Source of the DNA: Paenibacillus radicibacter
Lineage (GTDB): Bacteria > Bacillota > Bacilli > Paenibacillales > NBRC-103111
Direction: 5' to 3'
DNA length: 64,000 nucleotides
NCBI RefSeq assembly: GCF_024721995.1
Contig: NZ_JANQBC010000005.1
Coordinates: 273,400-337,399 of the forward strand
Positions 27,488-37,112 of the stretch are shown one piece after another. The translations under genes were made by a program, and so were the position numbers. The notes under the pieces are model-generated. The model was not told the origin of the DNA and did no database searches. It was given only the letters and a program-made list of their open reading frames with translations. Position 1 is the first letter of the stretch; each line of letters begins with the position of its first letter.

Positions 27488-28096
27488 ATGAAGCGGAGAA
27501 TATTTTCATTAACGTTAATAGTCATTGGAATGGTGATTCTGGCGTATCCGAGACTATCAGAGATTTATTACGAGAAGCAGCAGCAAAACCTCGTTAAAGA
27601 GTGGGAGACCAGCCTCCAAAATATTCAGGTTGAAGAGGATTCCAACTTTGAGCAGCCAGTTCAGACGAACGTAACTGTGGACTCTGATTATAGTCAATAT
27701 AAGAACTTAGACGGTATTCTGGTCATCGATAAAATTGATTTAAAGCTACCTATCCTGCATGGTGCTACGATGGAGAATATGAAGACGACGGCAGCGAGTA
27801 TTGCGAACACGGGAAAAGTCGGATCAATTGGAAATTACGCATTAGCTGGTCACCGAAATCGTACGTTTGGGAGAAATTTTAACAGACTAGATGAACTTGA
27901 ACGTGGTGATTTTATCAAGGTGGACGTTGGGACGCAATCATTCCGCTATCAGGTTACGGAAATTTTTCGTGTAAAGCCTGAGGAAGTATGGGTCTTAGAA
28001 GGTAACGGTAAAGATAAGGAAATCACTTTAGTTACCTGTGATCCTATTGAGAATCCGACACATCGTCTTATTATAAAAGGGAAAATGGAAGAATAA
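27488..28096 (+). CDS. srtD: class D sortase
   Basis: A 202-residue membrane-bound transpeptidase with an N-terminal signal anchor (~4-22). Catalytic His is in ALAGHRNRTFG, Cys in TLVTCDP, and Arg in the following THRLIIKG. The VIDKIDLKLPILHG strand is typical of class D. ATG at 27488 is the start with the best site (GGGGTG); readings from upstream start codons lack one. It is followed by its own terminator and then the LPQTG protein gene, its probable substrate. Class D enzymes often recognise LPNTA, but the adjacent protein carries LPQTG. Confidence 0.88.
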   Translation: MKRRIFSLTLIVIGMVILAYPRLSEIYYEKQQQNLVKEWETSLQNIQVEEDSNFEQPVQTNVTVDSDYSQYKNLDGILVIDKIDLKLPILHGATMENMKTTAASIANTGKVGSIGNYALAGHRNRTFGRNFNRLDELERGDFIKVDVGTQSFRYQVTEIFRVKPEEVWVLEGNGKDKEITLVTCDPIENPTHRLIIKGKMEE

Positions 28097-28121
28097 CTTG
28101 GAACTTCAGCAGATTGGGATG

Positions 28122-28158
28122 AAGTCGATAAATCTCGTAGAGAGGTTGTCGACTTTTT
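28122..28158 (+). terminator. terminator after the sortase gene
   Basis: AAGTCGA/TCGACTT with an inner CTC/GAG, followed by TTT. It separates sortase from surface protein transcription unless read through. Confidence 0.65.
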
Positions 28159-28364
28159 GAATTTCTATTATTCAGGATATGTTTAGGTGCCTAATTTTAT
28201 AATAAATCGAGGATTTTCGACTCTTTTAAAAAGTAGATAACAAGGAGGTATTTGGGAAAGTATTTGACGTTTGATTGAAACGGACACGTGCTCAACTTCA
28301 AGGGAGTAAGGTGTTAGTTGAGAGACTTAGCATGTGTCTCTACAAGAAATGTGAGGCGACAATT

Positions 28365-31300
28365 TTGAAAATAAATACATTTAAAAAACCGCTATTGTTA
28401 ATGCTTATCTTAGCAGTTGTACTAAGTAGCGCAGTGCTACCTTCTCAAGTTTTGGCTAATGTGGACACCGAGAGTCATGTAACCAACAATCTGGAGAAAG
28501 CTACTCAAGTGATTCAGGAGAATCTCATTACGGGTGTCAAGATGTATGATAAGAGGCCTACGATGAGTGAAGACGGCTCCATTACGGCTAATGGTAATGA
28601 GATTCAGACCGTTCGACCGAAGGTTAAAGACGAAGTAGCCATTATATTCGACTGGTCATTGCCCAACGACAGTCATAAGTATGAAGAGGGTTCGACCTAC
28701 ACGTTCCAGCTCCCGCCAGAATTTTCGATTAAGAATATCATGTCTGGCAAGTTGACCGGTGGTGTTGGTGACTATGTTGTAAATACAAGTGGTGAAGTTA
28801 CGTTTACATTCAATGACAGTATTCGGGGTCAGAAACTAGAAGGTAACTTTTACGTGTGGGTTGCGTTCGATGAATCCAAGCTTGGTGATGGCTTGAAGCA
28901 CAAGATTGATTTTAAATCAGTTGGACAAGGGATTATCGAAGTGAATTTCATCAATGTAGCCGATGATAAGCTTAAGAAGTCGGGTGTAGCGAATAAGAAC
29001 AATTTTAACTCGGATGAGATCGTGTGGACGGTTGATTTTAATCAGGGTGAAAAAGAAATCAAGAATGCGGTATTGACCGATAATCTTCCAGCGGATTTGG
29101 TTTTAAAAGGTGATATTGAGATTCGAGAGCTAATCGTTCAATTGAACGGCACTGTTAAACCAGGAGCTGTCATTAGACAGGAAAATGCTTTCCCAATCCA
29201 TCTTGGCGACATCCATCAAGCCATTCGGGTGACGTATACAACGAGTGTAACAGCACCAACATCTGCACCGTTTAAGAACAAGGAGTTCAAGAATGAAGTC
29301 GTATTAACCGGTAATGATGGGAATGTCAATGAAACGGATATTGGAAAAGCAACAATAAGCTTTAATGAACCGCTTGCGAAGTCGGGTCAAGAAAGTGCTT
29401 ATGATCCCATTACGCAGACGATTACTTGGAAAGTACAGTACAACTTTAATCAACAAACCATTTCTAAGGATAAAGCATGGATCGAGGACACTTTCGACAC
29501 GGCGAAACAAGAACTTGTGAATAACTCCTTAAAAGTTTTTGCCGTAGACATCGATAAGCAAGGTTCGGCGATCAACCCAGCACTAGTAGATTCGGTTGAA
29601 TACACGTTAACTGGAGTCGGTACTGGTTTTGACGAAGGGTTTAAGCTGCAATTCAAGAACGACATCAGCAAAGCGTATGTGATTGAATACCAGACAAAAG
29701 CTAAGTATCGGATCTATACGAATGAGACGGTATCCAATCAAGTCAAAATTCACGATGACACGACCAAAGTAGGCAAGAAGGATATTCAAGAAGTTATTTT
29801 TGCTAAACGTGTAGAAAAGGAAGACTTTAAGAACAAAACGATCAAGTGGAAAATCGTACTGAATCGAGATTCGAAAGAAATGACGGACGTCGTAATTGTA
29901 GATGATTACGAAGGAAGACATATGAAGCTCATTCCAGATAGCCTAAGCATTACGGGGGCGAATAAAGACGATTTTGTACTTGTTGCAAATGATGGGGATC
30001 CGGACTACACCAAAGGGTTCCGAATTGAATTGAAACCGGGTGTGAAGATTAACGAGTTGCATGAGTTTTCGTATGTCACCGAGTTCGATCCAACAGCAGG
30101 TAAGCCGGTGGGTAACGTATATAAAAATACGGCAACGCTGAATTGGAAGGAAGATAACAAAACGCAAACGCCAATTTCCAAGGAAGCGATTGTAACTCCA
30201 CAGAACTATACGACTGACAACGGAAACAAAAAAGGTGAATACAACGCCGAGGAAAAAACAATCAAATGGACCATTGATGTAAACTACAACTTGTTTGACA
30301 TTAAAAATGCGATCATCAAAGATGCATACACAGGTGAGCAAACGTTCGTAGAAGGTTCATTAACTGTAAATAAATTAATTTTGGATACGGCCAATAATGA
30401 GATTAAGCCAGGCGACGCTGTTTCCGTTCCAGATGGAGGGTTCAAGTTAAATCCGGATGGTAAAGGATTTGCGCTAAATCTCGGTAATATGGGCAAAGAA
30501 GCGTATCGAATTTCGTACAAGACCAGCCTAGACGGAGATGTTGCTATCCAAGGGAAATATTCCAATCACGCAACAATGGAAGATGAGGGCACTTTGCGAT
30601 TCACAAAATCTGCAGAGGTAGAACCTAAACATGGTGGTCAGTACATTTACAAATCTGGTAAGCAGCAAGGTAAGAGTGATTGTGCTTCATGGTCGATTAC
30701 GATTAACCCAAGCCAATCCTATGTAGGTAAGAATGCCGTCTTAACGGATACCTTATCTGACAATCAAATTCTGCTTAAAGATACGATTAAGCTGTATAAG
30801 ACAAAAATTCCTGGAGACAACTCCGGTAATGTGTCTGTAAAAGGGCACTTGGTTCCTAAAACCGACTATGATCTAGTAGTAAAGGATAATACATTAACAT
30901 TGACGTTCAAGCATGTACTTAAAACGGCATACATCTTAGATTATGAGTCGTTCATTAACGCCGACAGTGGGGAACGTATTCATAACCAAGCCAAGTTTGA
31001 AGGTCATACGACAACTGTAGTTGGCAATGACAAAAAAGAAGGCATCGAAGTTTCGTTATCCGGGGCAGGCGGTGGGGCTTCCACGGGTAAAGGAAAGATT
31101 AAAATCGCTAAGGTCGATGATCGGAATGCTCCGATTGAAGGGGTTATATTCGAACTTTATAATGCTTCGGGTACGACTTTACTCGAAACGCTTGCACCTA
31201 CGGATGCCAATGGAGAAACACAAACATCTAGAGAATATAGATTTAATGATAAAACTGTCGGCTTGCCTTATAAGCTGAAAGAAGTTTCCGCGCCAAAGGG

Positions 31301-32648
31301 TTATCTCATTGATGCGGAATACGGCGCAGCAGCAGGGAAGATGGTTTCATTCAAAGACGGGAATGCACCATTTACGATTATGAACAAAATCATACGCCAA
31401 GGGTTTGAATTGACGAAACTAGATGCGGTTGATGCCAATAAGAAGTTAAAAGGCGCTGTGTTCGAATTACGCTTAAACGGCAAGCTCATTGATACCTTAA
31501 CAACGGGTGCAGACGGTAGAATTGCCAAAGGCGATTTACCAGCTGGAGACTATGCATTAGTTGAAGTAACGGCTCCTGATTTCTATGTCGTAGATGCAAC
31601 TCCTATTCCAGTCCCTATCGTAGCGAATCAGACGGAAATCGTAACGTTGACCAAAACGAACGTATTAGGTTCAGATGGTAAGCTCATTCTGACTAAAGTC
31701 GATGCAAAGGATCATGCTGTTATCGAGGGAGTCGAATTTGAATTACGCGATCATAACGATGTGGTCATCGCGAAGAAGAGGACAGATCGTAGTGGTGTGA
31801 TTGAATTCACGAAACTGCCTTATGGCCTGTATACATTGGTAGAGACTGAAGCTAAAGGCTACGTTATTGAAAAAGCTGTAACGGAAGTACCCATCAAGCA
31901 ACCAGAGACTCACTTGCAGATTGAAAACAAAGCGAATGATCGTTCTGTCATACTAACGAAGTATAATGCGAACAAAAGTCTGAAGCTTGAAGGTGCTGTA
32001 TTTGAGCTAAGAAGCTTATCAACAGCTACTGATCTGTTAGGAAATCCGATATACAAAGTTGTGACGGGAATCGATCCATCTAAGCTGAAAACAGATAAGA
32101 ATGGCGAGTTGCACTTAAGTAATCTGGAACCCAACAAATATCAGTTGTTGGAAGTTACAGCACCAGTTGGTTACTTAGTAGATAAACAGCCAATCGAATT
32201 TGAGATCAGGGATAAACAAACGGAACCGACTTTAGTTGAGAAAGTAAACCAAAGAAAACCGGATGAACCCATTGATCCGAGGACCGAGGATCCAGGTACA
32301 GAAACGCCTGTAGATCCGAATAAGCCGATAGATCCCGTAGATCCAGATAAGAAGCCACCTATCGATCCGAATAAACCTGATCCGAAACCTGAGAACCCGG
32401 ACGGGAAGGTAACGACAGATCCAGATACATCGGATGGGGGCAAAGTCGAGGTGCCGACAGATAACACCACTAATGTTAGTAAAGAGCCCGATCATGATAA
32501 AGTGGGCAAACCAACAGGTAAAGATAAAGGAACAGCGATGCTTCCACAAACCGGCGAGGAGAGCCAGTTACCGCTTCAACTAGCAGGTATAGCTCTGATC
32601 ATTGGCGGATTGCTGCTTGCACGCAAAAAAAACCGCTGTTATAAATGA
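28365..32648 (+). CDS. LPQTG-anchored adhesin with collagen-binding-like and SpaA/Cna-B domains
   Basis: About 1427 residues from a TTG at 28365, chosen because GTGAGG lies eight bases upstream and it gives a standard signal peptide (KKPLLLMLILAVVLSSAVL, cut after VLA). In-frame GTG at 28311 is the alternative. Several tandem Cna-A/collagen-binding-like domains (~35-900) repeat a pattern of W-x-x-x near x-N-x, then D-x-Y/L and S-L. Four SpaA/Cna-B repeats follow (GKIKIAKVDDRNAPIEGVIF, then three starting near FELTKLDA, LILTKVDA and SVILTKYN); lysines and Glu fit isopeptide bonds. A Pro/Asp-rich wall region, LPQTG, a hydrophobic helix and a basic tail end it. A surface adhesin; ligand unknown. 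Confidence 0.92.
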   Translation: MKINTFKKPLLLMLILAVVLSSAVLPSQVLANVDTESHVTNNLEKATQVIQENLITGVKMYDKRPTMSEDGSITANGNEIQTVRPKVKDEVAIIFDWSLPNDSHKYEEGSTYTFQLPPEFSIKNIMSGKLTGGVGDYVVNTSGEVTFTFNDSIRGQKLEGNFYVWVAFDESKLGDGLKHKIDFKSVGQGIIEVNFINVADDKLKKSGVANKNNFNSDEIVWTVDFNQGEKEIKNAVLTDNLPADLVLKGDIEIRELIVQLNGTVKPGAVIRQENAFPIHLGDIHQAIRVTYTTSVTAPTSAPFKNKEFKNEVVLTGNDGNVNETDIGKATISFNEPLAKSGQESAYDPITQTITWKVQYNFNQQTISKDKAWIEDTFDTAKQELVNNSLKVFAVDIDKQGSAINPALVDSVEYTLTGVGTGFDEGFKLQFKNDISKAYVIEYQTKAKYRIYTNETVSNQVKIHDDTTKVGKKDIQEVIFAKRVEKEDFKNKTIKWKIVLNRDSKEMTDVVIVDDYEGRHMKLIPDSLSITGANKDDFVLVANDGDPDYTKGFRIELKPGVKINELHEFSYVTEFDPTAGKPVGNVYKNTATLNWKEDNKTQTPISKEAIVTPQNYTTDNGNKKGEYNAEEKTIKWTIDVNYNLFDIKNAIIKDAYTGEQTFVEGSLTVNKLILDTANNEIKPGDAVSVPDGGFKLNPDGKGFALNLGNMGKEAYRISYKTSLDGDVAIQGKYSNHATMEDEGTLRFTKSAEVEPKHGGQYIYKSGKQQGKSDCASWSITINPSQSYVGKNAVLTDTLSDNQILLKDTIKLYKTKIPGDNSGNVSVKGHLVPKTDYDLVVKDNTLTLTFKHVLKTAYILDYESFINADSGERIHNQAKFEGHTTTVVGNDKKEGIEVSLSGAGGGASTGKGKIKIAKVDDRNAPIEGVIFELYNASGTTLLETLAPTDANGETQTSREYRFNDKTVGLPYKLKEVSAPKGYLIDAEYGAAAGKMVSFKDGNAPFTIMNKIIRQGFELTKLDAVDANKKLKGAVFELRLNGKLIDTLTTGADGRIAKGDLPAGDYALVEVTAPDFYVVDATPIPVPIVANQTEIVTLTKTNVLGSDGKLILTKVDAKDHAVIEGVEFELRDHNDVVIAKKRTDRSGVIEFTKLPYGLYTLVETEAKGYVIEKAVTEVPIKQPETHLQIENKANDRSVILTKYNANKSLKLEGAVFELRSLSTATDLLGNPIYKVVTGIDPSKLKTDKNGELHLSNLEPNKYQLLEVTAPVGYLVDKQPIEFEIRDKQTEPTLVEKVNQRKPDEPIDPRTEDPGTETPVDPNKPIDPVDPDKKPPIDPNKPDPKPENPDGKVTTDPDTSDGGKVEVPTDNTTNVSKEPDHDKVGKPTGKDKGTAMLPQTGEESQLPLQLAGIALIIGGLLLARKKNRCYK

Positions 32649-32684
32649 TAGAATTGCTGTTAGACTTAAACATCTAGTATAGAG

Positions 32685-32730
32685 AGCCTCTTGGGAGTTC
32701 ATATAATGAACTACTCAGGAGGCTTTTTGT
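32685..32730 (+). terminator. terminator after the LPQTG gene
   Basis: AGCCTC-TTG-GTTCAT pairs with ATGAAC-CA-GAGGCT and TTTTTG follows. About 80% identical to the tyrS terminator. Confidence 0.8.
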
Positions 32731-32767
32731 TATGGTAAGATGCTAGGATAATAGTTCCAATTAGAAA

Positions 32768-35700
32768 ATGAGGCTTGAGTGTGAACCTATGAGTAGATTG
32801 TATAAGGATAAGTTTATAGTAGGGTTATTTCTATTAACTCTCCTTGCTGGACTTGCGATGTGGTATGCAGCAAGATTAGATCCAAGCTTACCACGTGTAA
32901 ACAAAGGGATTCTCGATCTTAGTCAATGGCAGCCTACTAAGGATCCTATTCTTCCGTTAGATGGTGAATGGGAGTTCTACCCGAGGCAACTGCTAACAAC
33001 CGGTTATGGCCAACCTTCAGCTAAGGAAGGACAATGGATTGAAGTACCGGGGAGTTGGAACAACTGGAAAGATGCTCAGGGGTTAGTGATGGATGGGAGA
33101 GACTATGGGACATATCGTCTTCTCATTAAAAATGCACCACTTGATCAGATGTTGTCCATTTCGAAGAATTATGTGCGATTTGCGGATAAGCTAGTGGTGG
33201 ATGGTATCACAATGGGAGAGTCAGGGCATGTAGCCGAGAGTCGGGAAGACTATGAGCCGCGAAATGTTCCTTACACCGTATATTTTCACACAGATAGTAA
33301 ACAAATCGAAATTCTGCTGCAAACTTCGAATTATGATTATTGGATGGGTGGGATTACCAATTCGCTATTCCTTGGATTAAGCGGGCAGATGGCGATGAAG
33401 AAGAATATTCAAACTGCGCTCGAATTTACGGCTGTGACTATACTTATGCTTTTTAGCTTGCTGCACGTTGGTTTATATCTCTTTTTCCATCGTAATCGGC
33501 TGTTGTTAATGTTTGGATTATTCTTTCTATTGTGTGCCTTAACGATATTTACGAATGGTGAACGGCTTATATTACAGCTGTTTCCTTGGATTTCATTTGA
33601 GGTTGCTTTTAAAATTAAAAATATTTCGCAATATATGATGCCAGGATTGTTGTTCTATATTTCGGGTAAATTGATTCCGCTTAAATGGGTAAGAAGAATA
33701 TTGATCTGGGCTGCAGGGGGATTGTCGATCTATTCAGTTGGGGTCCTCATTCTGCCGTTTCAATTGTACTCTGCTGGAATTGATGGTGTATATTTTGGAT
33801 TGACCGGTGTATATGCAGTCCTCATGGTATCCCTGTTAATCTGTTATTTGACAGGCCGATATGGTCCGCTTAATCGATTGAGATTTCAATTGTTTATTGT
33901 GGCGTCGTGGTCTCTCTTGATAACAGGGGTTATCGTCATTCTGAATAGCCAGAATGTGATATCACTTTTACTTACGAATATTACGGTATTTATCTTTATT
34001 ATTTGTTCTGCCATGCTGCTGATTCATGAATATATTGAAGCTTATGTCTCAATGAGAAAGTTAACGAAGCAGCTGCAGATGGCGGATGCGATGAAAGATG
34101 AATTCTTGCTAATTACATCACATGAATTAAAGACACCGCTGCACGGCATTATTAACTTGTCACAGTCCTTGCTTGCGGAACCTATTCGTAAATCTTCATT
34201 ATCGGAGCAAAAGGATCGCTTGCAACTCATTCGCAACACCGCCTATCGGATGTCCAACATGGTCAATGATATTATTGATGCTGCCAAAATGAAAGATGGC
34301 AATCTCGTTTTGGAAAATAAGCGGGTAGATTTAGTCTCATGTATGTCCATCGCACTTGAAGTTTTTGAATTTTTAGCAAAAGGTAGAAATACGAGGTTAA
34401 GCCTGCAAATTAATTCTGAGGCAAGATATGTGCTTGCTGATGAGAATCGATTCATGCAAGTGCTGTACAATGTGATCAATCACAGGTTAAGTCTTATTCA
34501 TGAAGGTGTAGTTACGATCACAAGCATGAGCGATAGGAGTATGACTCGAATATTAATCTCCTATCCGATTGTTGATCAGGAAAATGAGAAGCGGGATAAT
34601 GGATTTGCCTTGGGACTATCAATTGCCCGTGAACTTATCGAATTGATGGGTGGAAGGCTTAGTCTTGGGCAAGTTGATGAATGTATGGAGATAATCCTCC
34701 CCTCTGCTGGAGAAGATGAGAGTTTGGAAATTGCTGCATCACTCCATATGGATGATGAAATGAAACTATTGGAGGGCTCCTTAGGGAAGCCGTTTAAAGA
34801 GAAGCGATCGAAAATTCTTATTGCGTCTGCTGACCCTATTAACATCGAGCATTTATATAGCTTGCTTGTAATGGAAGGTTTTGATGTGATTGGTGCATCG
34901 ACAGATGAAGAAGCGTATGCCCAGATTACACGTAGAGATCGTCCTGATCTCATCTTTATTGATGTGCTCTTGCCGGGGGCGAACGGCTATGAGTTGTGCC
35001 GCCGAATCAGGCAGCATTTTACCCAAGCAGAGATGCCGATCCTGATGATTCCTGCCCGTAGTACGCCTGCTGATATTGAAGCGGGAATTGCAGCTGGTGC
35101 AAGTGACTTCATTAATAGGCCCCTTGATGCAGGAGAAATTCGGGTGCGTATTCATACGATGCTATCGATGAAACGACTTGTAAAAGAGGCATCGGTGAAT
35201 GAGATGGCGTTCCTTCGTTCGCAGATTAAGCCCCATTTCTTGTATAACGCTTTGGGGACGATTATGTCGCTTTGCTATACAGACGGCACGCGAGCTGGGG
35301 AATTGCTAAGTACGTTCAGTCGCTACTTGCGTATTATTTTTCATATGGATAATACCGAGGAGACCGTTACGCTTAGCAAGGAAATGGAACTGATTCAAGC
35401 CTACGTCGATATTGAAAAAGAGCGCTTCGGGGACCGAGTTCGTATTGAGATGGATGTTGATCAGGAGCTATATAATTGCCATGTCATGCCGCTTACAATC
35501 GAACCTCTGGTAGAGAATGCGATTCGTCATGGGGTGTCGAAGAAAATAAGTGGTGGAACGGTGCGACTGACGATTCATAGACAAGGTGAGTTTGTCGAGG
35601 TCACTGTGAATGATGATGGTGTAGGGATGTCGCAAGAACAGATTAATGGAATTCTAACTTCGAGTCTTCAAGGACAAGGCGTTGGATTCCGCAACATTAT

Positions 35701-35800
35701 GCGTCGTGTGGCCCACCTGACAGGTAAAGAGCCGATCGTGGAGAGTGAGCAGGGCGTGGGAACGAGGGTGACGATCTGGTTGCCTTTAACTTATAGTTAG
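32768..35800 (+). CDS. hybrid sensor histidine kinase (7TMR-DISM type) with LytS-like second kinase module
   Basis: 1010 residues. Extracytoplasmic jelly-roll-like sensor (~45-205), seven-helix 7TMR-DISM region (~215-420), HisKA with ITSHELKTPLHG (His ~451), a first ATPase domain that lacks a clear DxGxG box, a receiver (~680-795; phospho-Asp in LIFIDVLLPGANG but the usual Lys of the KP pair replaced by Arg in NRPLD), then a LytS/YesM-type His region (QIKPHFLYNAL, ~815) and an intact C-terminal ATPase (NDDGVGMS, GVGFRNIMRRV). Signalling probably runs through the second module. Start uncertain: ATG 32768 or 32789, neither with a strong site. Confidence 0.88.
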   Translation: MRLECEPMSRLYKDKFIVGLFLLTLLAGLAMWYAARLDPSLPRVNKGILDLSQWQPTKDPILPLDGEWEFYPRQLLTTGYGQPSAKEGQWIEVPGSWNNWKDAQGLVMDGRDYGTYRLLIKNAPLDQMLSISKNYVRFADKLVVDGITMGESGHVAESREDYEPRNVPYTVYFHTDSKQIEILLQTSNYDYWMGGITNSLFLGLSGQMAMKKNIQTALEFTAVTILMLFSLLHVGLYLFFHRNRLLLMFGLFFLLCALTIFTNGERLILQLFPWISFEVAFKIKNISQYMMPGLLFYISGKLIPLKWVRRILIWAAGGLSIYSVGVLILPFQLYSAGIDGVYFGLTGVYAVLMVSLLICYLTGRYGPLNRLRFQLFIVASWSLLITGVIVILNSQNVISLLLTNITVFIFIICSAMLLIHEYIEAYVSMRKLTKQLQMADAMKDEFLLITSHELKTPLHGIINLSQSLLAEPIRKSSLSEQKDRLQLIRNTAYRMSNMVNDIIDAAKMKDGNLVLENKRVDLVSCMSIALEVFEFLAKGRNTRLSLQINSEARYVLADENRFMQVLYNVINHRLSLIHEGVVTITSMSDRSMTRILISYPIVDQENEKRDNGFALGLSIARELIELMGGRLSLGQVDECMEIILPSAGEDESLEIAASLHMDDEMKLLEGSLGKPFKEKRSKILIASADPINIEHLYSLLVMEGFDVIGASTDEEAYAQITRRDRPDLIFIDVLLPGANGYELCRRIRQHFTQAEMPILMIPARSTPADIEAGIAAGASDFINRPLDAGEIRVRIHTMLSMKRLVKEASVNEMAFLRSQIKPHFLYNALGTIMSLCYTDGTRAGELLSTFSRYLRIIFHMDNTEETVTLSKEMELIQAYVDIEKERFGDRVRIEMDVDQELYNCHVMPLTIEPLVENAIRHGVSKKISGGTVRLTIHRQGEFVEVTVNDDGVGMSQEQINGILTSSLQGQGVGFRNIMRRVAHLTGKEPIVESEQGVGTRVTIWLPLTYS

Positions 35801-35895
35801 GATCTCAATACTGTTTGTAATAGTAAGTTTACGGAAAAAGCTTATATAAATTGGTTATTTTTTCTATGAAGCAAACCTATTTCGTATAAAGTGAG

Positions 35896-35924
35896 TTACA
35901 ATTGTATATACAAATTATTATACA
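35896..35924 (+). promoter_or_regulatory. promoter with operator palindrome for brnTA
   Basis: TTACAA (35896-35901), 17 bases, TATACA (35919-35924). The spacer holds the perfect palindrome TTGTATATACAA (35902-35913), a likely site for ribbon-helix-helix autorepression. Confidence 0.55.
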
Positions 35925-35941
35925 TTGTCAGGAGTTGCTAA

Positions 35942-36208
35942 GTGTTAATATTCATATGGGACGAAGAAAATATACAACACATTGCTCGTCATAATGTTGA
36001 ACCGATGGAAGCGGAAGATGCATTGATGGATCCGCAGCGGATAAAGTTTTCAGCTCATAGTGGCAATGTGGGTATTATTGGTTCAACAGAAGACGGAAGA
36101 CGATTAGTCGTGATTTATATAAAGAAAGTAATGGGGAAAATACGAGTAATAACCGCACGGGATGCCACAGAGCCTGAAGCCCGGGCGTACAGAAGGAGGA
36201 ATCGATAA
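35942..36208 (+). CDS. brnT: BrnT family toxin
   Basis: 88 residues. BrnT toxins are RelE-like ribonucleases. FIWDEENIQHIARHNV, EAEDALMDP and the C-terminal IRVITARDATEPEARAYRRR are the family's conserved blocks, including the Arg-rich end. GTG start at 35942 with CAGGAG seven bases upstream. The antitoxin gene begins two bases after the stop. A toxin-first order is normal for brnTA. Confidence 0.88.
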   Translation: MLIFIWDEENIQHIARHNVEPMEAEDALMDPQRIKFSAHSGNVGIIGSTEDGRRLVVIYIKKVMGKIRVITARDATEPEARAYRRRNR

Positions 36209-36210
36209 CT

Positions 36211-36900
36211 ATGAAAATTATCACGTCAAGAGACCAGATTCCAGAACATATGAGTGATGCGGAAGCAGCGGAATTCTGGTCAAACCATGCTATGAGTGAT
36301 GAACTGTTAGAAGATTCCATTATCGAAGAAGAGGATTACGATTTGCCGCGCAGAAAATCTACAACGATTTCTATTCATCTCGATGAGGATTTGCTCCAAC
36401 GCCTCAACACTTTGGCTAAGCAGAGAAATAAGGATTATCAGACACTTATAAAACAATTTTTGATTGAGCGCACCTACGAAGAAGAAAAGAAAGGCTCTAC
36501 TTTCAGAGAGGATATCCCTCTTTCCCTTGCGAATTTCGATCAGTATAATATGGAACGACAACTGGAGAGTGCGTTCGGAGCAATGCAGGAGGAGTTGTCC
36601 CGGTTGGTTTCAGGGACCATTTTCCTGCAAATTCGGAACAATCATATCGTTAAGTTTGGTATTCGATTCCAACCTCTAGGCAAGATGTACAACCAAGGCG
36701 AGGTTAAGGCGGAAGGATTGACAGAACTTCAGCAACGATCATTATTGAAACATGCAACGGAGGCTCTCAAGAACAAAACAAATTGGAAGAATGGCGAAAT
36801 AACTTTTAACTTTTCATTGCAAAATAACGAGCTGCAAGCAGATTTTCAATTTGAATCGAACTACAACATATCACAACAGTTTAAATTGAAATCAAATTAA
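36211..36900 (+). CDS. brnA: BrnA-like RHH antitoxin with long C-terminal extension
   Basis: 229 residues; typical BrnA antitoxins are about 80-110. Residues ~10-35 (IPEHMSDAEAAEFWSNHAMS) match the CopG-antitoxin N-terminal segment, and ~48-87 form a ribbon-helix-helix (STTISIHLDEDLLQRLNTLA). The remaining ~140 residues are an extra soluble region with alternating strand-like stretches (IFLQIRNNHIVKFGIRFQPLG, ITFNFSLQNNELQADFQFES) that I do not recognise. It should neutralise BrnT and repress its own promoter; the role of the extension is unknown. Confidence 0.8.
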   Translation: MKIITSRDQIPEHMSDAEAAEFWSNHAMSDELLEDSIIEEEDYDLPRRKSTTISIHLDEDLLQRLNTLAKQRNKDYQTLIKQFLIERTYEEEKKGSTFREDIPLSLANFDQYNMERQLESAFGAMQEELSRLVSGTIFLQIRNNHIVKFGIRFQPLGKMYNQGEVKAEGLTELQQRSLLKHATEALKNKTNWKNGEITFNFSLQNNELQADFQFESNYNISQQFKLKSN

Positions 36901-36919
36901 TTCTGATTATGAAGAAATA

Positions 36920-36946
36920 GCTCGTCCAGCAGTGGACGGGCTTTTT
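36920..36946 (+). terminator. terminator of brnTA
   Basis: GCTCGTCCA/TGGACGGGC, nine pairs, followed by TTTTT. Confidence 0.8.
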
Positions 36947-37112
36947 CGAATTTCAGCGATTGTTAAGTGATTTTTGATAGACTATTTTCGATAGATTGAA
37001 GAGGTTTAAGGTGGTAGATGATTGCTACTCTTTACATAGTGATAGCAGGAAACAAGCCAAGTAACAAGAATGAAACAAGATCATCAAGTAAATAAGGATA
37101 GGTGAGAACGAG

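Noticed and set aside
27313..27597. 94-aa frame overlapping the sortase gene
   Set aside because: It covers the tyrS terminator, the promoter and the sortase start in a different phase, without RBS or motif.
28201..28330. Riboswitch upstream of the LPQTG gene
   Set aside because: The leader is AT-rich with a terminator of the previous gene, but I see no conserved c-di-GMP or other riboswitch core.
31080..32240. Recent tandem DNA duplication within the LPQTG gene
   Set aside because: The SpaA-type repeats are similar as protein domains but too diverged at the nucleotide level to indicate a recent duplication.
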